A DNA stretch of 64,000 nt from Fluoribacter dumoffii NY 23 (GTDB lineage: Bacteria > Pseudomonadota > Gammaproteobacteria > Legionellales > Legionellaceae). A program made the translations under genes and the position numbers. Under the pieces are notes generated by a model. The model did not search any database, was not told the origin of the DNA, and saw only the letters and a program-made list of their open reading frames with translations. Location of the stretch: assembly GCF_000236165.1 (NCBI RefSeq), contig NZ_CM001373.1, positions 2,550,500 through 2,614,499 of the forward strand, read 5' to 3'. Positions 18,595-27,844 of this stretch are shown piece after piece (positions within the stretch are counted from its first letter, which is position 1; each line of letters opens with the position of its first letter).

Positions 18595-20040
18595 ATGGGA
18601 TTAATTAAAAATTCTTCAGAATCAATCGGAGCAGGATATCCGCAGAACACTGGCCGATTAAAACAGGTGTTTGGTAGTCCTGAAACACCACCCAGAAAAA
18701 TTGCTTTAATCGGTGATTCAACCCTGGATAATGGATTCTGGGTAAATAAAAAAAAATCCTATCTAAATAAAACAAACACCGTTACCCATCAAACAGCAAT
18801 AGCCTTGGCTCATCATGATGCCTCTGGATCTTATGAGATAGCCAATTTTGCAGTCGATGGCGCTACCACTGAGGATTTAACCGCTGAATGCTCATTGGCC
18901 AAGGTTCTCCCAGCAGATGAAGATCATAATGATTCCAAAGTACATCAATTAAATGCGGTTACAGCATGGCATCCCGAGGTTGTGGTGATTAGTGTGGGCG
19001 GTAATAATTATAGAGAGGCTCTGGCGGAAATCCTGATGGATGAACTCAATTATCCCCAGCTTCTTTTAAGAATCACACCCAAAAATGCAAAACCTGCCAT
19101 CCGTTTGGCTTTTGAACAGGTAAAAGCAAAAATATTGAATGATTATAAAAAAATTATTGATGACTTAATTGAGAACAACCCTCAATTGAGTCGTATCGTC
19201 CTCATCTCTCAATATTATCCTTCCATTACCCAATTAACTCCCTATTTTATTTATACCGGGTTTTCACACCTGGCACGCGCAGAGGGACAAGGACGAGCCC
19301 CATTTACGGTAGTGGAAGAAACGATGAATGAGCTGTACCGGGAAATTTTGGCTTATGCAGCTACTAAAGAAAAAGAACTGGTCTTTGTTGATACCACTTC
19401 TTCATTAAATCCTTTAGGCGGCAAGCATACACTGCAGATTGAACCAAATGAACAAGGCTCTAAGGTTATGGGACGATTAATTGCCGGGGCCATTGAGTAT
19501 AAATTTCCTGTGCCACAGGCTGAGGAAAATGAGAAAATCATACCCCGAATTTATTTGAGTACTGATGAGAAGCAGATTCAGACGCAAATTTTAAATAAAA
19601 AAGACAGGGAATCCTTCAGCGTCAAAAGTATAGGGCAATTTATAAGTGAAAATCGGTACCGTCATTTACGGTTATTATTTTCGCCTTCAACAAGCCTAGC
19701 AGAGCGATTTGAAAGTGCTTATCATGTGATTACCGGAAAACAGTTTGATGATGAATACTCAGGGGTGCCGGCTTTTGGTTTATTGGATTTGACCTTAATA
19801 CCAACTTTAGCTACCTACTTATGGCGCGTTGCTGTGAATGAAGAGATCCATACCTCTTTAAGAGTCATAGCAGGTAGCGTTGCCGCGCCAATTTTACTAA
19901 GCAAAACTGTCGTTGGTTTAACATTATTGCTCGCCCTCTCAATCCCTCTGATTGGCTATGATAAACTGGCACACCTGTTTTCCGGGACGAATACAGAAAA
20001 TCAGGAACATTATACTGAGAGCAAAGTGCTGGAGGTGTAG
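18595..20040 (+). CDS. SGNH/GDSL-hydrolase-like protein with C-terminal membrane segment
   Basis: The N-terminal 300 residues carry SGNH blocks: IALIGDSTLDN with the candidate nucleophile Ser42, NFAVDGA (84-90), and VISVGGNNY (131-139). In block V, where D-x-x-H-P-N is expected, the sequence reads LQIEPNEQG, so the catalytic His position holds Glu283 and the Asp position is not acidic; the nearest His is 278. No signal peptide. A hydrophobic pair lies at about residues 423-460, and the C-terminal tail is Glu-rich (TENQEHYTESKVLEV), which resembles the E-block of Dot/Icm substrates. It may be a lipase-like effector, but enzyme activity is doubtful. Confidence 0.7.
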   Translation: MGLIKNSSESIGAGYPQNTGRLKQVFGSPETPPRKIALIGDSTLDNGFWVNKKKSYLNKTNTVTHQTAIALAHHDASGSYEIANFAVDGATTEDLTAECSLAKVLPADEDHNDSKVHQLNAVTAWHPEVVVISVGGNNYREALAEILMDELNYPQLLLRITPKNAKPAIRLAFEQVKAKILNDYKKIIDDLIENNPQLSRIVLISQYYPSITQLTPYFIYTGFSHLARAEGQGRAPFTVVEETMNELYREILAYAATKEKELVFVDTTSSLNPLGGKHTLQIEPNEQGSKVMGRLIAGAIEYKFPVPQAEENEKIIPRIYLSTDEKQIQTQILNKKDRESFSVKSIGQFISENRYRHLRLLFSPSTSLAERFESAYHVITGKQFDDEYSGVPAFGLLDLTLIPTLATYLWRVAVNEEIHTSLRVIAGSVAAPILLSKTVVGLTLLLALSIPLIGYDKLAHLFSGTNTENQEHYTESKVLEV

Positions 20041-20209
20041 CTATTTGCCGATTGAATATCTGTTTTCATCCCTGCACTGCATTAAAGTCGTGGTTTTCGG
20101 TATAGGTTTACTACCCCGGGGCCACAGATTTCCATGATGCCTCACTGTACAGGAGGACAATTTTTTAGATAAAATCCCCAACAAATGATTTGCAAAAGCA
20201 GGAATAATA

Positions 20210-20548
20210 TTGGATACCTTAAATATCAAAGGCTTAAATGTAAGCACTAGAATTGGTGTTTATGCATGGGAGCAACGCATTAACCAGCAGCTGTTAATTG
20301 ATATCAGTATTGATGCTGATTTCAGTAGCTGTCAGGAGGATTTGGCTAAAACTTTGGACTACGAAGCACTGTGTAGAAGCGTTACCGGTTATGTGGAATC
20401 AAAATCATTTCAACTCATTGAAACAGTTGCCAACGAAGTTGCAGAATTAATTAAAAAACAATTTACTCCATCACAAGTTACGGTAGGAATTAGCAAACCA
20501 CATGCAATCAAGAATGCACAAAACATTCAGGTCATTGTAAGACGTTAA
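20210..20548 (+). CDS. folB: Dihydroneopterin aldolase
   Basis: Folate pathway enzyme forming 6-hydroxymethyl-dihydropterin. The 112-aa product shows the family pattern: TRIGVYAWEQRINQQLLIDI (residues 12-31), a conserved LDYEAL block near 51-56, and ETVANEVAELI (about 73-83), then KPHAIKNAQNIQVIV at the C-terminus. The start codon is TTG at 20210, with AGGA 7 bases upstream; no ATG is available in frame at a suitable place. A strong terminator follows directly. Confidence 0.93.
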   Translation: MDTLNIKGLNVSTRIGVYAWEQRINQQLLIDISIDADFSSCQEDLAKTLDYEALCRSVTGYVESKSFQLIETVANEVAELIKKQFTPSQVTVGISKPHAIKNAQNIQVIVRR

Positions 20549-20586
20549 ACAGCACCCTGGTTTCCTTCATAGTCCAGGGCTGTTTT
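20549..20586 (+). terminator. Rho-independent terminator of folB
   Basis: ACAGC-A-CCCTGG pairs with CCAGGG-CTGT around a 13-base loop, and TTTT follows. It starts directly after the folB stop codon. Confidence 0.8.
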
Positions 20587-20596
20587 CATAAAAATC

Positions 20597-21340
20597 TTAT
20601 CCAGCGCTTGTAACCATTCCATTCAGCCGTTCATTTTTGGCTAAAACTATTTGGGCTTGTTGAGCAAGTGCGCGATTAGAATAAGGCCCTACCACCACCC
20701 GGAACCAATTGCCTTTTACAGCATGACTTACAGGAATTATATAAGCACTAAATCCTTTTAAGATTAATGTACCTTTCATTTGTTCTGCATCTTTACGTGC
20801 TTTAAATGAAGCCACTTGCACCAAGAATTTCCCTTGCGCAGTTGATGATGCGTCCGATTTTGCCATGGTTTTATTACCAGTAACAGACAGTGGCGCTTTA
20901 GAGATATTTTGTTTCATGGGTGCCGTTGCGGGGGGTGTAGCGTTTGCATTATTCACAGCTGCAGCTTTCAGGTTTACTGCAGAAACTGAAGCAGCAGTAG
21001 CTGCCGGTGTAGTGCCATTTGAAGAAGCTGGTTGGGCTGCAGCTGCAGTGTTAGGATTTGATTGGGAGCTAGGAACTTTTTCATTAGTTAACAAAGTATA
21101 AAATTCAAACTTTGGTTTGGGGGGAATCACTGCGGCATGGCGCGGCTCTGATTTTGAAGGTTCCTTTTTTATTTCATTGTGCGCCAAAACCTGATCATTG
21201 ACCCAGTGACTCAGTGTTTGAAAGTCAAAAAAAGAAGCGGTTAAATAACCCAATATAAAAGTAACCGTAATCACTAGCAGCTGGTGTGGTGCACCGCCGC
21301 GCGATCGTGAAGAACGCCTGTTACCATATTCTCTTGCCAT
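20597..21340 (-). CDS. SPOR-domain inner membrane protein (FtsN-like)
   Basis: A bitopic protein of 247 aa: basic N-terminus, one membrane span at about residues 20-42 (LLVITVTFILGYLTASFF), a long Ala/Pro/Asn/Thr-rich periplasmic linker, and a C-terminal SPOR domain at about 170-247 (KFLVQVASFKARKDAEQMKG, WFRVVVGPYSNRALAQ). SPOR domains bind denuded peptidoglycan at the division septum. The ATG at 21340 shares its A with the argS stop (TGATG), so translation is likely coupled. An in-frame GTG one codon earlier is less likely. FtsN identity is plausible but not proven. Confidence 0.85.
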   Translation of the reverse strand: MAREYGNRRSSRSRGGAPHQLLVITVTFILGYLTASFFDFQTLSHWVNDQVLAHNEIKKEPSKSEPRHAAVIPPKPKFEFYTLLTNEKVPSSQSNPNTAAAAQPASSNGTTPAATAASVSAVNLKAAAVNNANATPPATAPMKQNISKAPLSVTGNKTMAKSDASSTAQGKFLVQVASFKARKDAEQMKGTLILKGFSAYIIPVSHAVKGNWFRVVVGPYSNRALAQQAQIVLAKNERLNGMVTSAG

Positions 21341-23100
21341 CACATACTCTCAGGAGCTGATACGCCCAATAGGTCCAAACCATTCATTAATACCTGTCGC
21401 ACCGCTTCGAGCAAACAAAGACGGGCACATCGCAATTGCTCTTGCTCACACAAAAGCGGCACAGCATTATAATAACTATGCAAGCCATTGGCTACTTCAC
21501 GTAAATAATAAGCCACTTGATGAGGTTCGCAATGGGCAGCTGCCAACTCGACAATTTCGGGGTAACGTCCAATCAGTGAAATCAAATTCGCTTCATGAGA
21601 CTGATCCAGCAAGTCGATATGTTTTAGACCGATTGCCTTATCCCAGGATAAACCCCGTTCCTTCAATTGTCTTAATACAGAGCAAATTCTTGCATGAGCA
21701 TATTGAATATAATAAACCGGATTATCACTGGATTCCGATTTAGCCAAATCCAAATCAAAATCCATATGTTGCTCTGACTTGCGCGCCACGTAAAAGAAGC
21801 GTGCCGCATCATTCCCCACTTCTTTGCGCAACTCCCTTAAAGTAACAAAAGAACCGCTGCGTGTTGACATTTGTACCCGCTCAGAACCACGATATAAAAT
21901 AGCAAATTGCACGAGTAATACATCAAGTGCACTTTCATCATGTCCCAAGGCATTAACTACAGCACGCAGGCGCGTGATATAGCCATGATGGTCTGCACCA
22001 AAAATATCAATGACGCGGTCATATCCCCTGTCGTATTTATTCCAATGGTAAGCGACATCAGATGCAAAATAAGTGGTATGGCCGTTAGCCCGCACCAAGA
22101 CCCGATCTTTCTCATCGCCAAAATCAGTCGCCCTAAACCAAAGGGCACCTTCTTTTTCAAAAGTATGACCACTGTCCTTCAGGGCCTGGATACCTTTTTG
22201 AATAGAGCCGTCTTCGAATAGAGACTGCTCGGAAAACCAACTGTCATAATTCACACCAAACTCGGCGAGATCTTCCTTAATATCGTCAAGAACAGTATCG
22301 AGTGCATGTTGATGGAATAGAGCGAAAATTTCTGCTCCCAAAAGGTGTTTTGCACGAGTAACCAATGCATCAATATAAATTTCCTTGTCTCCACCATGAG
22401 GTTCATCAAGGGGCAAACCTTCAATGACAATGCTCCATGGACGTACATATTCCTTACCGTGCTCGGCCCAAAACTCCTGGGCTATTTCAGAAACATAGTC
22501 CCCTTTATACGCATTGGCAGGAATAACAACAGGTTCATCCGAAAGCTCAAGATAGCGTAACCAAACACTGGCAGCAAGAATATTCATTTGCCGACCCGCA
22601 TCGTTTACATAATATTCCAAAGTGACATCGTATCCTGCGGCCTTTAAAACATTTCCTAAAGTAGCGCCGAAAGCAGCCCCTCTGCCATGCCCTACATGTA
22701 AAGGACCTGTCGGGTTAGCCGAAACAAATTCCACCAATACTTTTTGATTCTGGCCAATAGTACTTCGCCCGAAACGCTCACCCTTATCCAGAATTTCACC
22801 AATTATTTGGGCACGAGAGCTGCTGCGTATGAAAAAATTAATAAATCCTGCCCCAGCAATTTCAATTTTTTCCACAGCGGAATCGACAGGAATAACCTGA
22901 ACCAAAAGTTCTGCTATTTTGCGGGGAGCCTGGCGACATGGCTTTGCTAAAATCAAGGCCAGATTACTGGCATAATCACCATGAGCGGAATCTTTTGTAC
23001 GATCTACCTTAACCTCAATATCCAAATCAGCAGGTATTTCACCCGATTTTTGTAATGACATTAAAGCCTGTTTTAAAAGCTGCTCTACAGTATGTTTCAT
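21340..23100 (-). CDS. argS: Arginyl-tRNA synthetase
   Basis: A class I synthetase charging tRNA-Arg. It has the HIGH-like motif in [19 protein letters not shown] (about residues 120-138), the N-terminal Add-1 domain, and the C-terminal DALR anticodon domain ending LGVSAPESM. The start is set at ATG 23100; the open frame reaches a TTG three codons upstream. 586 aa, normal. Overlaps the SPOR gene by one base. Confidence 0.97.
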   Translation of the reverse strand: MKHTVEQLLKQALMSLQKSGEIPADLDIEVKVDRTKDSAHGDYASNLALILAKPCRQAPRKIAELLVQVIPVDSAVEKIEIAGAGFINFFIRSSSRAQIIGEILDKGERFGRSTIGQNQKVLVEFVSANPTGPLHVGHGRGAAFGATLGNVLKAAGYDVTLEYYVNDAGRQMNILAASVWLRYLELSDEPVVIPANAYKGDYVSEIAQEFWAEHGKEYVRPWSIVIEGLPLDEPHGGDKEIYIDALVTRAKHLLGAEIFALFHQHALDTVLDDIKEDLAEFGVNYDSWFSEQSLFEDGSIQKGIQALKDSGHTFEKEGALWFRATDFGDEKDRVLVRANGHTTYFASDVAYHWNKYDRGYDRVIDIFGADHHGYITRLRAVVNALGHDESALDVLLVQFAILYRGSERVQMSTRSGSFVTLRELRKEVGNDAARFFYVARKSEQHMDFDLDLAKSESSDNPVYYIQYAHARICSVLRQLKERGLSWDKAIGLKHIDLLDQSHEANLISLIGRYPEIVELAAAHCEPHQVAYYLREVANGLHSYYNAVPLLCEQEQLRCARLCLLEAVRQVLMNGLDLLGVSAPESM

Positions 23101-23263
23101 GCTACTCAATTTTCCATCAAAAAATGATGCTATTATGCGCTTTTTTGCACCATATGAAAAGGTTTAAATACCCTGGTAAATCGAGTGGCTAAAAAAGTGT
23201 AAATTGTCCCTGCACAAACTATGAGTTACACTTAAGTATCAATTTCTTAACATCAATGCCAGC

Positions 23264-25336
23264 GTGTTATCTAATCCATGTGAATCGCTAACTGGAATCG
23301 GGCCAATGCTAGCCGCCAAATTGGCTAAATGTGGCATCCATTCGGTGCGTGACTTGCTTTTCCATTTACCTTTTCGTTACCAGGACAGAACTCGGATCAC
23401 CCCCATCCAGGATTTACGGCCCAATGAATGGTGTGTCATTGCCGGACGCGTGTGTAAAACGGAAATCAAAACCGGTAAACGTCCCCTGTTGCATTGTTAT
23501 GTTGAAGATAAAACGGGAATAATAAAACTTCAATTTTTTCACTTTAATAAAAGTCAAATCAATAACTTAAAAAACAGCACGATGATACATGCTTTCGGGG
23601 AAGTTCGTGAATTCAATAATACCCTCACCATGACCCATCCTGAATATCAGTTACTTGATGAGGAGCATGAGTTTCAGGTCAGTGAAACACTTACACCCAT
23701 TTACCCAAGTACGCAAGGATTGACCCAAACACGATTAAGGCAATTGGTAAATATTGCCTTGAAAAGTTGCGAACAAGAGCTTCAACAATTAGAATGGATG
23801 AGTGCAGAACAATTGCGTGCCTATAACTTTGTTGCAATAGATGAGGCAATTCAACTGTTACATAACCCTCCTCCCGATATTTCCGTGCACTCTTTAGAGC
23901 AAGGTCAGCATCCAGCTCTGAAACGCCTGGTCTTTGATGAGTTATTAGCACAACGCCTGAGTATGCAATTTGCCAGAAAATCACGACAAGCCCTTCATGC
24001 CGTCGCATTACCTGCAGATCAAGAATTGAATCAACGATTTTTAGATTTACTTCCATTTAAGCTCACTAAAGCACAGCAAAGGGTAATCCAGGAAATAAGC
24101 CAGGATTTAAACCAGACAAAACCTATGCTGCGTTTGGTGCAAGGAGATGTAGGGGCAGGAAAAACTATAATTGCCGCCCTGGCAGCATTACAGGCGATTG
24201 CAAATAGGCAGCAAGTTGCCTTTATGGCGCCAACAGATTTATTGAGCGAGCAACACACTCTGAATTTAATCCGTTGGCTCGAACCTTTAGGCATTAAAAT
24301 ACTGAGGCTCAGTGGAAAAATGAAACTTGGCGAACGACGTTTGGTATTTGCAGCACTGGCAGAGCATCGCTGCGATTTAATCATAGGTACCCACGCCTTA
24401 TTTCAGGAAACCGTGAATTTTGCCCGTTTGGGTTTGGTCATAATCGATGAACAACATCGATTTGGGGTGGAGCAAAGATTGCTTTTGCAACAAAAAGGGC
24501 AACAAGAGCACCTGATTCCCCATCAACTCCTAATGACTGCTACTCCAATTCCCAGAACTTTATCCATGACCCACCTGGCTCATTTGGATATCTCAATTAT
24601 TGATGAATTACCTCCCGGGCGCCTCCCCATTGCTACAGCAGTATTAAATCAGAATAAACGAGAAACTCTCATCGAACGCCTGGAAATTGCTATCGCGGAT
24701 GGAAGACAAATTTATTGGGTGTGTACGCTTATTGAGGAATCAGAAAAATTACAATGTATGGCAGCTACTGAAACAGCCCGTTCATTGCAGGACCAAGTGC
24801 CTGGGGCCCGGGTAGGATTAGTTCATGGGCGAATGAAACCCTTGGAAAAAGAAGCCACAATGGCTGCATTTAAAAATGGTGAAATTAATTTGTTAGTTGC
24901 TACCACCGTTATTGAGGTAGGAGTTGATGTCCCAAACGCCAGTTTGATGATCATCGAAAACGCAGAAAGATTAGGTTTATCTCAGCTCCACCAGTTACGT
25001 GGCCGTGTAGGAAGAGGCAGCACCCAATCTCATTGTATTTTATTGTATCAATCGCCTCTCTCGCATCAAGGTACAGAACGTCTAAAGATAATGCGGGCAA
25101 CCAATGATGGATTCATTATCGCTGAGAAGGATATGGAGTTAAGAGGAGCAGGAGAAATATTGGGAGTGCGGCAAACTGGTTATCGACAGTTTAAAATTGC
25201 AAATATTCAACGGGATCGCGAGCTTCTTCCGCTTTTGCCCTCGATAGCCAATCAACTGGTTGAGAGCTCACCCGAAACTGCCCATGATTTGACCCAACGC
25301 TGGTTAGGTGATTTTGAACAATTTTTACAAGGATAA
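23264..25336 (+). CDS. recG: ATP-dependent DNA helicase RecG
   Basis: A branch-migration helicase that remodels stalled forks. An OB-fold wedge domain occupies the first 200 residues. Helicase motifs follow: Walker A GDVGAGKT (about 296-303), the DEQH variant of motif II in VIIDEQHRFG, MTATPIPRT (motif III), and in domain 2 TTVIEVGVDVPNA and QLRGRVGRG. The start is GTG at 23264 with no good ribosome site; ATG at codon 15 is an alternative. 690 aa is normal. The 1.25-kb DnaA-box repeat region follows directly. Confidence 0.96.
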   Translation: MLSNPCESLTGIGPMLAAKLAKCGIHSVRDLLFHLPFRYQDRTRITPIQDLRPNEWCVIAGRVCKTEIKTGKRPLLHCYVEDKTGIIKLQFFHFNKSQINNLKNSTMIHAFGEVREFNNTLTMTHPEYQLLDEEHEFQVSETLTPIYPSTQGLTQTRLRQLVNIALKSCEQELQQLEWMSAEQLRAYNFVAIDEAIQLLHNPPPDISVHSLEQGQHPALKRLVFDELLAQRLSMQFARKSRQALHAVALPADQELNQRFLDLLPFKLTKAQQRVIQEISQDLNQTKPMLRLVQGDVGAGKTIIAALAALQAIANRQQVAFMAPTDLLSEQHTLNLIRWLEPLGIKILRLSGKMKLGERRLVFAALAEHRCDLIIGTHALFQETVNFARLGLVIIDEQHRFGVEQRLLLQQKGQQEHLIPHQLLMTATPIPRTLSMTHLAHLDISIIDELPPGRLPIATAVLNQNKRETLIERLEIAIADGRQIYWVCTLIEESEKLQCMAATETARSLQDQVPGARVGLVHGRMKPLEKEATMAAFKNGEINLLVATTVIEVGVDVPNASLMIIENAERLGLSQLHQLRGRVGRGSTQSHCILLYQSPLSHQGTERLKIMRATNDGFIIAEKDMELRGAGEILGVRQTGYRQFKIANIQRDRELLPLLPSIANQLVESSPETAHDLTQRWLGDFEQFLQG

Positions 25337-25429
25337 AATTATTTAATGAAATTATGCGAGTCAAGACTGTTTTTTATTTTTTTCTTTGTTAATATGTTCG
25401 GGCAGGTTTTCAAATGATCACGAGTCCCT

Positions 25430-25571
25430 TGTGGATAAAATCCGGTAATCCAATTTATCTTCCATTTACAATTTCCAACTTCCTAACTTAAAGATCTTAT
25501 GTATTAACGACTTTTTTAAAAAACTCCATGCTCTTTCCCTGCAATTAATTATCCACAAATTCTGTGGATAA
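25430..25571. promoter_or_regulatory. DnaA-box set of repeat unit 1
   Basis: TGTGGATAA at 25430-25438; inverted pair TTATCCACA at 25549-25557 and TGTGGATAA at 25563-25571 with spacer AATTC. After the pair comes CTGTGAACATCATGTAAAAC, which recurs with one change in unit 2. Confidence 0.8.
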
Positions 25572-25833
25572 CTCTGTGAACATCATGTAAAACGCTTTAA
25601 TAATCGGCTTGCTTAAAGCATGATGGATAATACTCCAATGTGCCTCTAAAATTTTATTTCGAAAAAATTTCTCTTCTTTATTTTAAAAATAAAAATGAAC
25701 CAATTTTAACCAACACACCGTAATCATAAATTACCGCAATTTTTTTTTCTCAAATGCTCAAGTCAAGACTGTTTTTTATTTTTTTCTTTGCTAAGATAGG
25801 CAAGCATATTTTCCGGCTCGTTCAAGCACATCC

Positions 25834-25973
25834 TGTGGATAACTTCCCCGCTCCTATTCAATAATCACTATAAACATTCTTTTAACAGGCAACAAAATCC
25901 TTATTCTATAAGCTATTTCACTTATTTTCTCAAAATCAGGCCAATATTATTTATCCACAGAATCTGTGGATAA
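25834..25973. promoter_or_regulatory. DnaA-box set of repeat unit 2
   Basis: TGTGGATAA at 25834-25842; inverted pair TTATCCACA at 25951-25959 and TGTGGATAA at 25965-25973 with spacer GAATC. Confidence 0.8.
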
Positions 25974-26224
25974 TCCTGTGAACATGATGTAAAACACCAT
26001 ATAAAATAAGCCTGTTTGGGTGCTGCTTCATAACTTTTCAAAGTGCCTTGGAAGTGAGTATATCGATCCCTTGTTTTTACTACTTACCTTTTACAAATCC
26101 CTTCCCCTATGTTCATCGAATGATGATACAATTTTTTTAAAAAAATACCTTAGTCAAGAATGTTTTTTTATTTTTTTCTTTGTTACCATTCCCCAGTAAA
26201 TTTTTTTCCCCTCGATACCTCCCC

Positions 26225-26364
26225 TGTGAATAACTTCCTAAATTTAATAGCTTTCTAAAACACCCACACGTTTTATTCCGTTTAAAAATCCCTGTTTTGT
26301 ACGAGCTGGTGCATCATTAATTTTTTTTAATCCAAAATTATTTATCCACAAAATCTGTGGATAA
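26225..26364. promoter_or_regulatory. DnaA-box set of repeat unit 3
   Basis: A relaxed box TGTGAATAA at 26225-26233; inverted pair TTATCCACA at 26342-26350 and TGTGGATAA at 26356-26364 with spacer AAATC. The sequence after the pair has diverged from units 1 and 2. Confidence 0.78.
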
Positions 26365-26592
26365 TCCTGTGCGTAATATGAGTAATATCTTGTGGATCCG
26401 CTTTAAATAAGCGATAGCCCAGAAAAGCACCCTATATTCGGAAGAATTCAACTTAATGAAAGTTTTCATATAAAATAGTTTTTAACCATGCTTAAATAGG
26501 CACAAAGGTGAATTCGCTCCGAAACTTTTAAGTAACAATATATAATGGCGGAGCAGACTTATTCGTTATTCTGAAATGATTAAAAAAATAAC

Positions 26593-27729
26593 ATGATGCA
26601 ACAAGATAGATACTGGCAAGCAAAAAAAGTAACGATTTTGGGAGCTGTTTCGAATGCACTTCTGGGCATCATCAAACTCCTTGGCGGATATTTCTTTCAT
26701 TCACATGCCCTCGTTGCAGATGGAGTTCACTCCTTATCGGATCTTATTACCGATGCCATGGTTTTATTTGCATCCAAATACGGCAGTCTGGATGCTGATG
26801 CCAGCCATCCTTACGGGCATCAGCGTATTGAAACAGCAGCAACCTTGTTGTTATCCCTTTTACTTATTGTTGCGGGGTTGGGGATTGCCTGGGATTCATT
26901 ATATGACATGATTCACTCTAGTTATCACATGCCCAATTGGTTAACCCTGCCTATTATCTGCATTTCCATAATGAGCAATGAAACTTTATTTCACTATACC
27001 CTGCATATCGGAAAACGCATAAACTCTAAATTGATTACTGCCAACGCGTGGCATCATCGTTCTGATGCCGCTTCCTCCCTGGTTGTTTTAATTGGCTTAA
27101 TCGGCAGCATTGCAGGTTACAGTTATCTTGATGCTGCCGCTGCCATTATAGTGGGTTTGATGATCGTCAAGATGGGTTGGGACTATGCCTGGAATAGTGT
27201 CAAAGAATTGGTAGACACTGCGGTCAGCCCGGAACTGTTAGCACGGATTGAAGAAGTAATCCAAAATGTCGATGGAGTTGAAAAAATTCATCAATTACGC
27301 AGTCGCTCCATGGGAGAGGACGTATTAATCGATGTGCATATTTTAGTTTCACCAAGAATATCGGTATCTGAAGGACATTACATTGCCCAACACGTCCATC
27401 ATGCCCTTATCGCGCAAATAGAGAGCGTGAACGATGTGATTGTTCATGTTGATCCGGAAGATGACGAGACTTCCTGCCCCTCTTTGCATTTACCAAGTCG
27501 AAAAGTTTTACAAGAACTGCTGGCCAACGAAGTTCGTATTGATTTTCCGCAAATTTTATTTTGGAATTTACATTATTTGGATGGGACGATAGGGATTGAT
27601 ATAGTCTGTGACGAAGGATTTACCCAATGGCAAGAATTACGTGAGCGGGTAATTCTGGCGTTAAAATTACAGTCTGATATTGTAGAAGTACGTTTATTTA
27701 GCTTGCATGAGTCCATGTATCACAACTAA
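26593..27729 (+). CDS. Cation diffusion facilitator (CDF) metal efflux transporter
   Basis: A proton-coupled exporter of divalent cations such as Zn, Fe, Co or Mn in the inner membrane. About six membrane spans lie in residues 1-210. Metal-site motifs: HALVADGVHSLSD (about 38-50) and WHHRSDAASS (about 154-163), with HPYGHQRIE between. The cytoplasmic C-terminal ferredoxin-like domain is present (VDGVEKIHQLRSRSMGEDVLIDVHI). The 378-aa length is larger than the FieF type (about 300) because of an extra C-terminal domain of about 85 residues of unknown role. Metal specificity is not predictable. Confidence 0.92.
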   Translation: MMQQDRYWQAKKVTILGAVSNALLGIIKLLGGYFFHSHALVADGVHSLSDLITDAMVLFASKYGSLDADASHPYGHQRIETAATLLLSLLLIVAGLGIAWDSLYDMIHSSYHMPNWLTLPIICISIMSNETLFHYTLHIGKRINSKLITANAWHHRSDAASSLVVLIGLIGSIAGYSYLDAAAAIIVGLMIVKMGWDYAWNSVKELVDTAVSPELLARIEEVIQNVDGVEKIHQLRSRSMGEDVLIDVHILVSPRISVSEGHYIAQHVHHALIAQIESVNDVIVHVDPEDDETSCPSLHLPSRKVLQELLANEVRIDFPQILFWNLHYLDGTIGIDIVCDEGFTQWQELRERVILALKLQSDIVEVRLFSLHESMYHN

Positions 27730-27743
27730 ACTACGGGGTTTTG

Positions 27744-27805
27744 TTGCGTCTGGTTGAAACCTGGGAATGATACCCTGCAAATAGCGAGGTGAACCCAGAC
27801 TGCAA
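27744..27805. repeat. Imperfect palindromic intergenic repeat
   Basis: TTGCGTCTGGTT pairs with AACCCAGACTGCAA, and GTTGAAACC... with GAGGTGAAC partly inside. It sits between the CDF and ZIP genes, 15 bases after the CDF stop. It could be a terminator-like hairpin or a dispersed repeat; no T-run follows. Confidence 0.4.
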
Positions 27806-27844
27806 TGAGTTATAAAAATTCTAGTATAAATAATAGGATAAACA

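Larger units (their letters stand above)
25360..26399. repeat. Three tandem about 0.4-kb repeats carrying clustered DnaA boxes
   Basis: The gene-free stretch 25337-26592 holds three diverged direct repeats starting at 25360, 25762 and 26153 (periods 402 and 391). Each begins with a 29-30 base conserved block (GTCAAGA, then a T-rich tract ending TTTCTTTG), has one DnaA box at +70 to +72, and an inverted pair TTATCCACA-N5-TGTGGATAA exactly at +189. This gives eight perfect boxes plus TGTGAATAA in unit 3 (fits TTATNCACA). A partial TGTGGATCC lies at 26391. Between these elements the units differ widely, so spacing and boxes are the conserved part. No ORF of note. Proposed role: DnaA binding (titration, reactivation or origin-like). 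Confidence 0.85.

Noticed and set aside
25360-25388. The conserved T-rich block as a minus-strand promoter (TTGACT with A-tract upstream)
   Set aside because: A -10 at proper spacing is seen poorly in unit 1 (TAATTT) and not in units 2 and 3, and no gene starts there.
25360-26399. The DnaA-box repeat region as a plasmid-type iteron origin or an integrated plasmid
   Set aside because: No rep, par or mobilisation gene is near; the flanks are recG and a CDF transporter, both chromosomal in type. The boxes are DnaA boxes rather than novel iterons.
25360-26399. A CRISPR array
   Set aside because: Repeats are about 400 bases apart and diverged, with no short spacer pattern and no cas gene.
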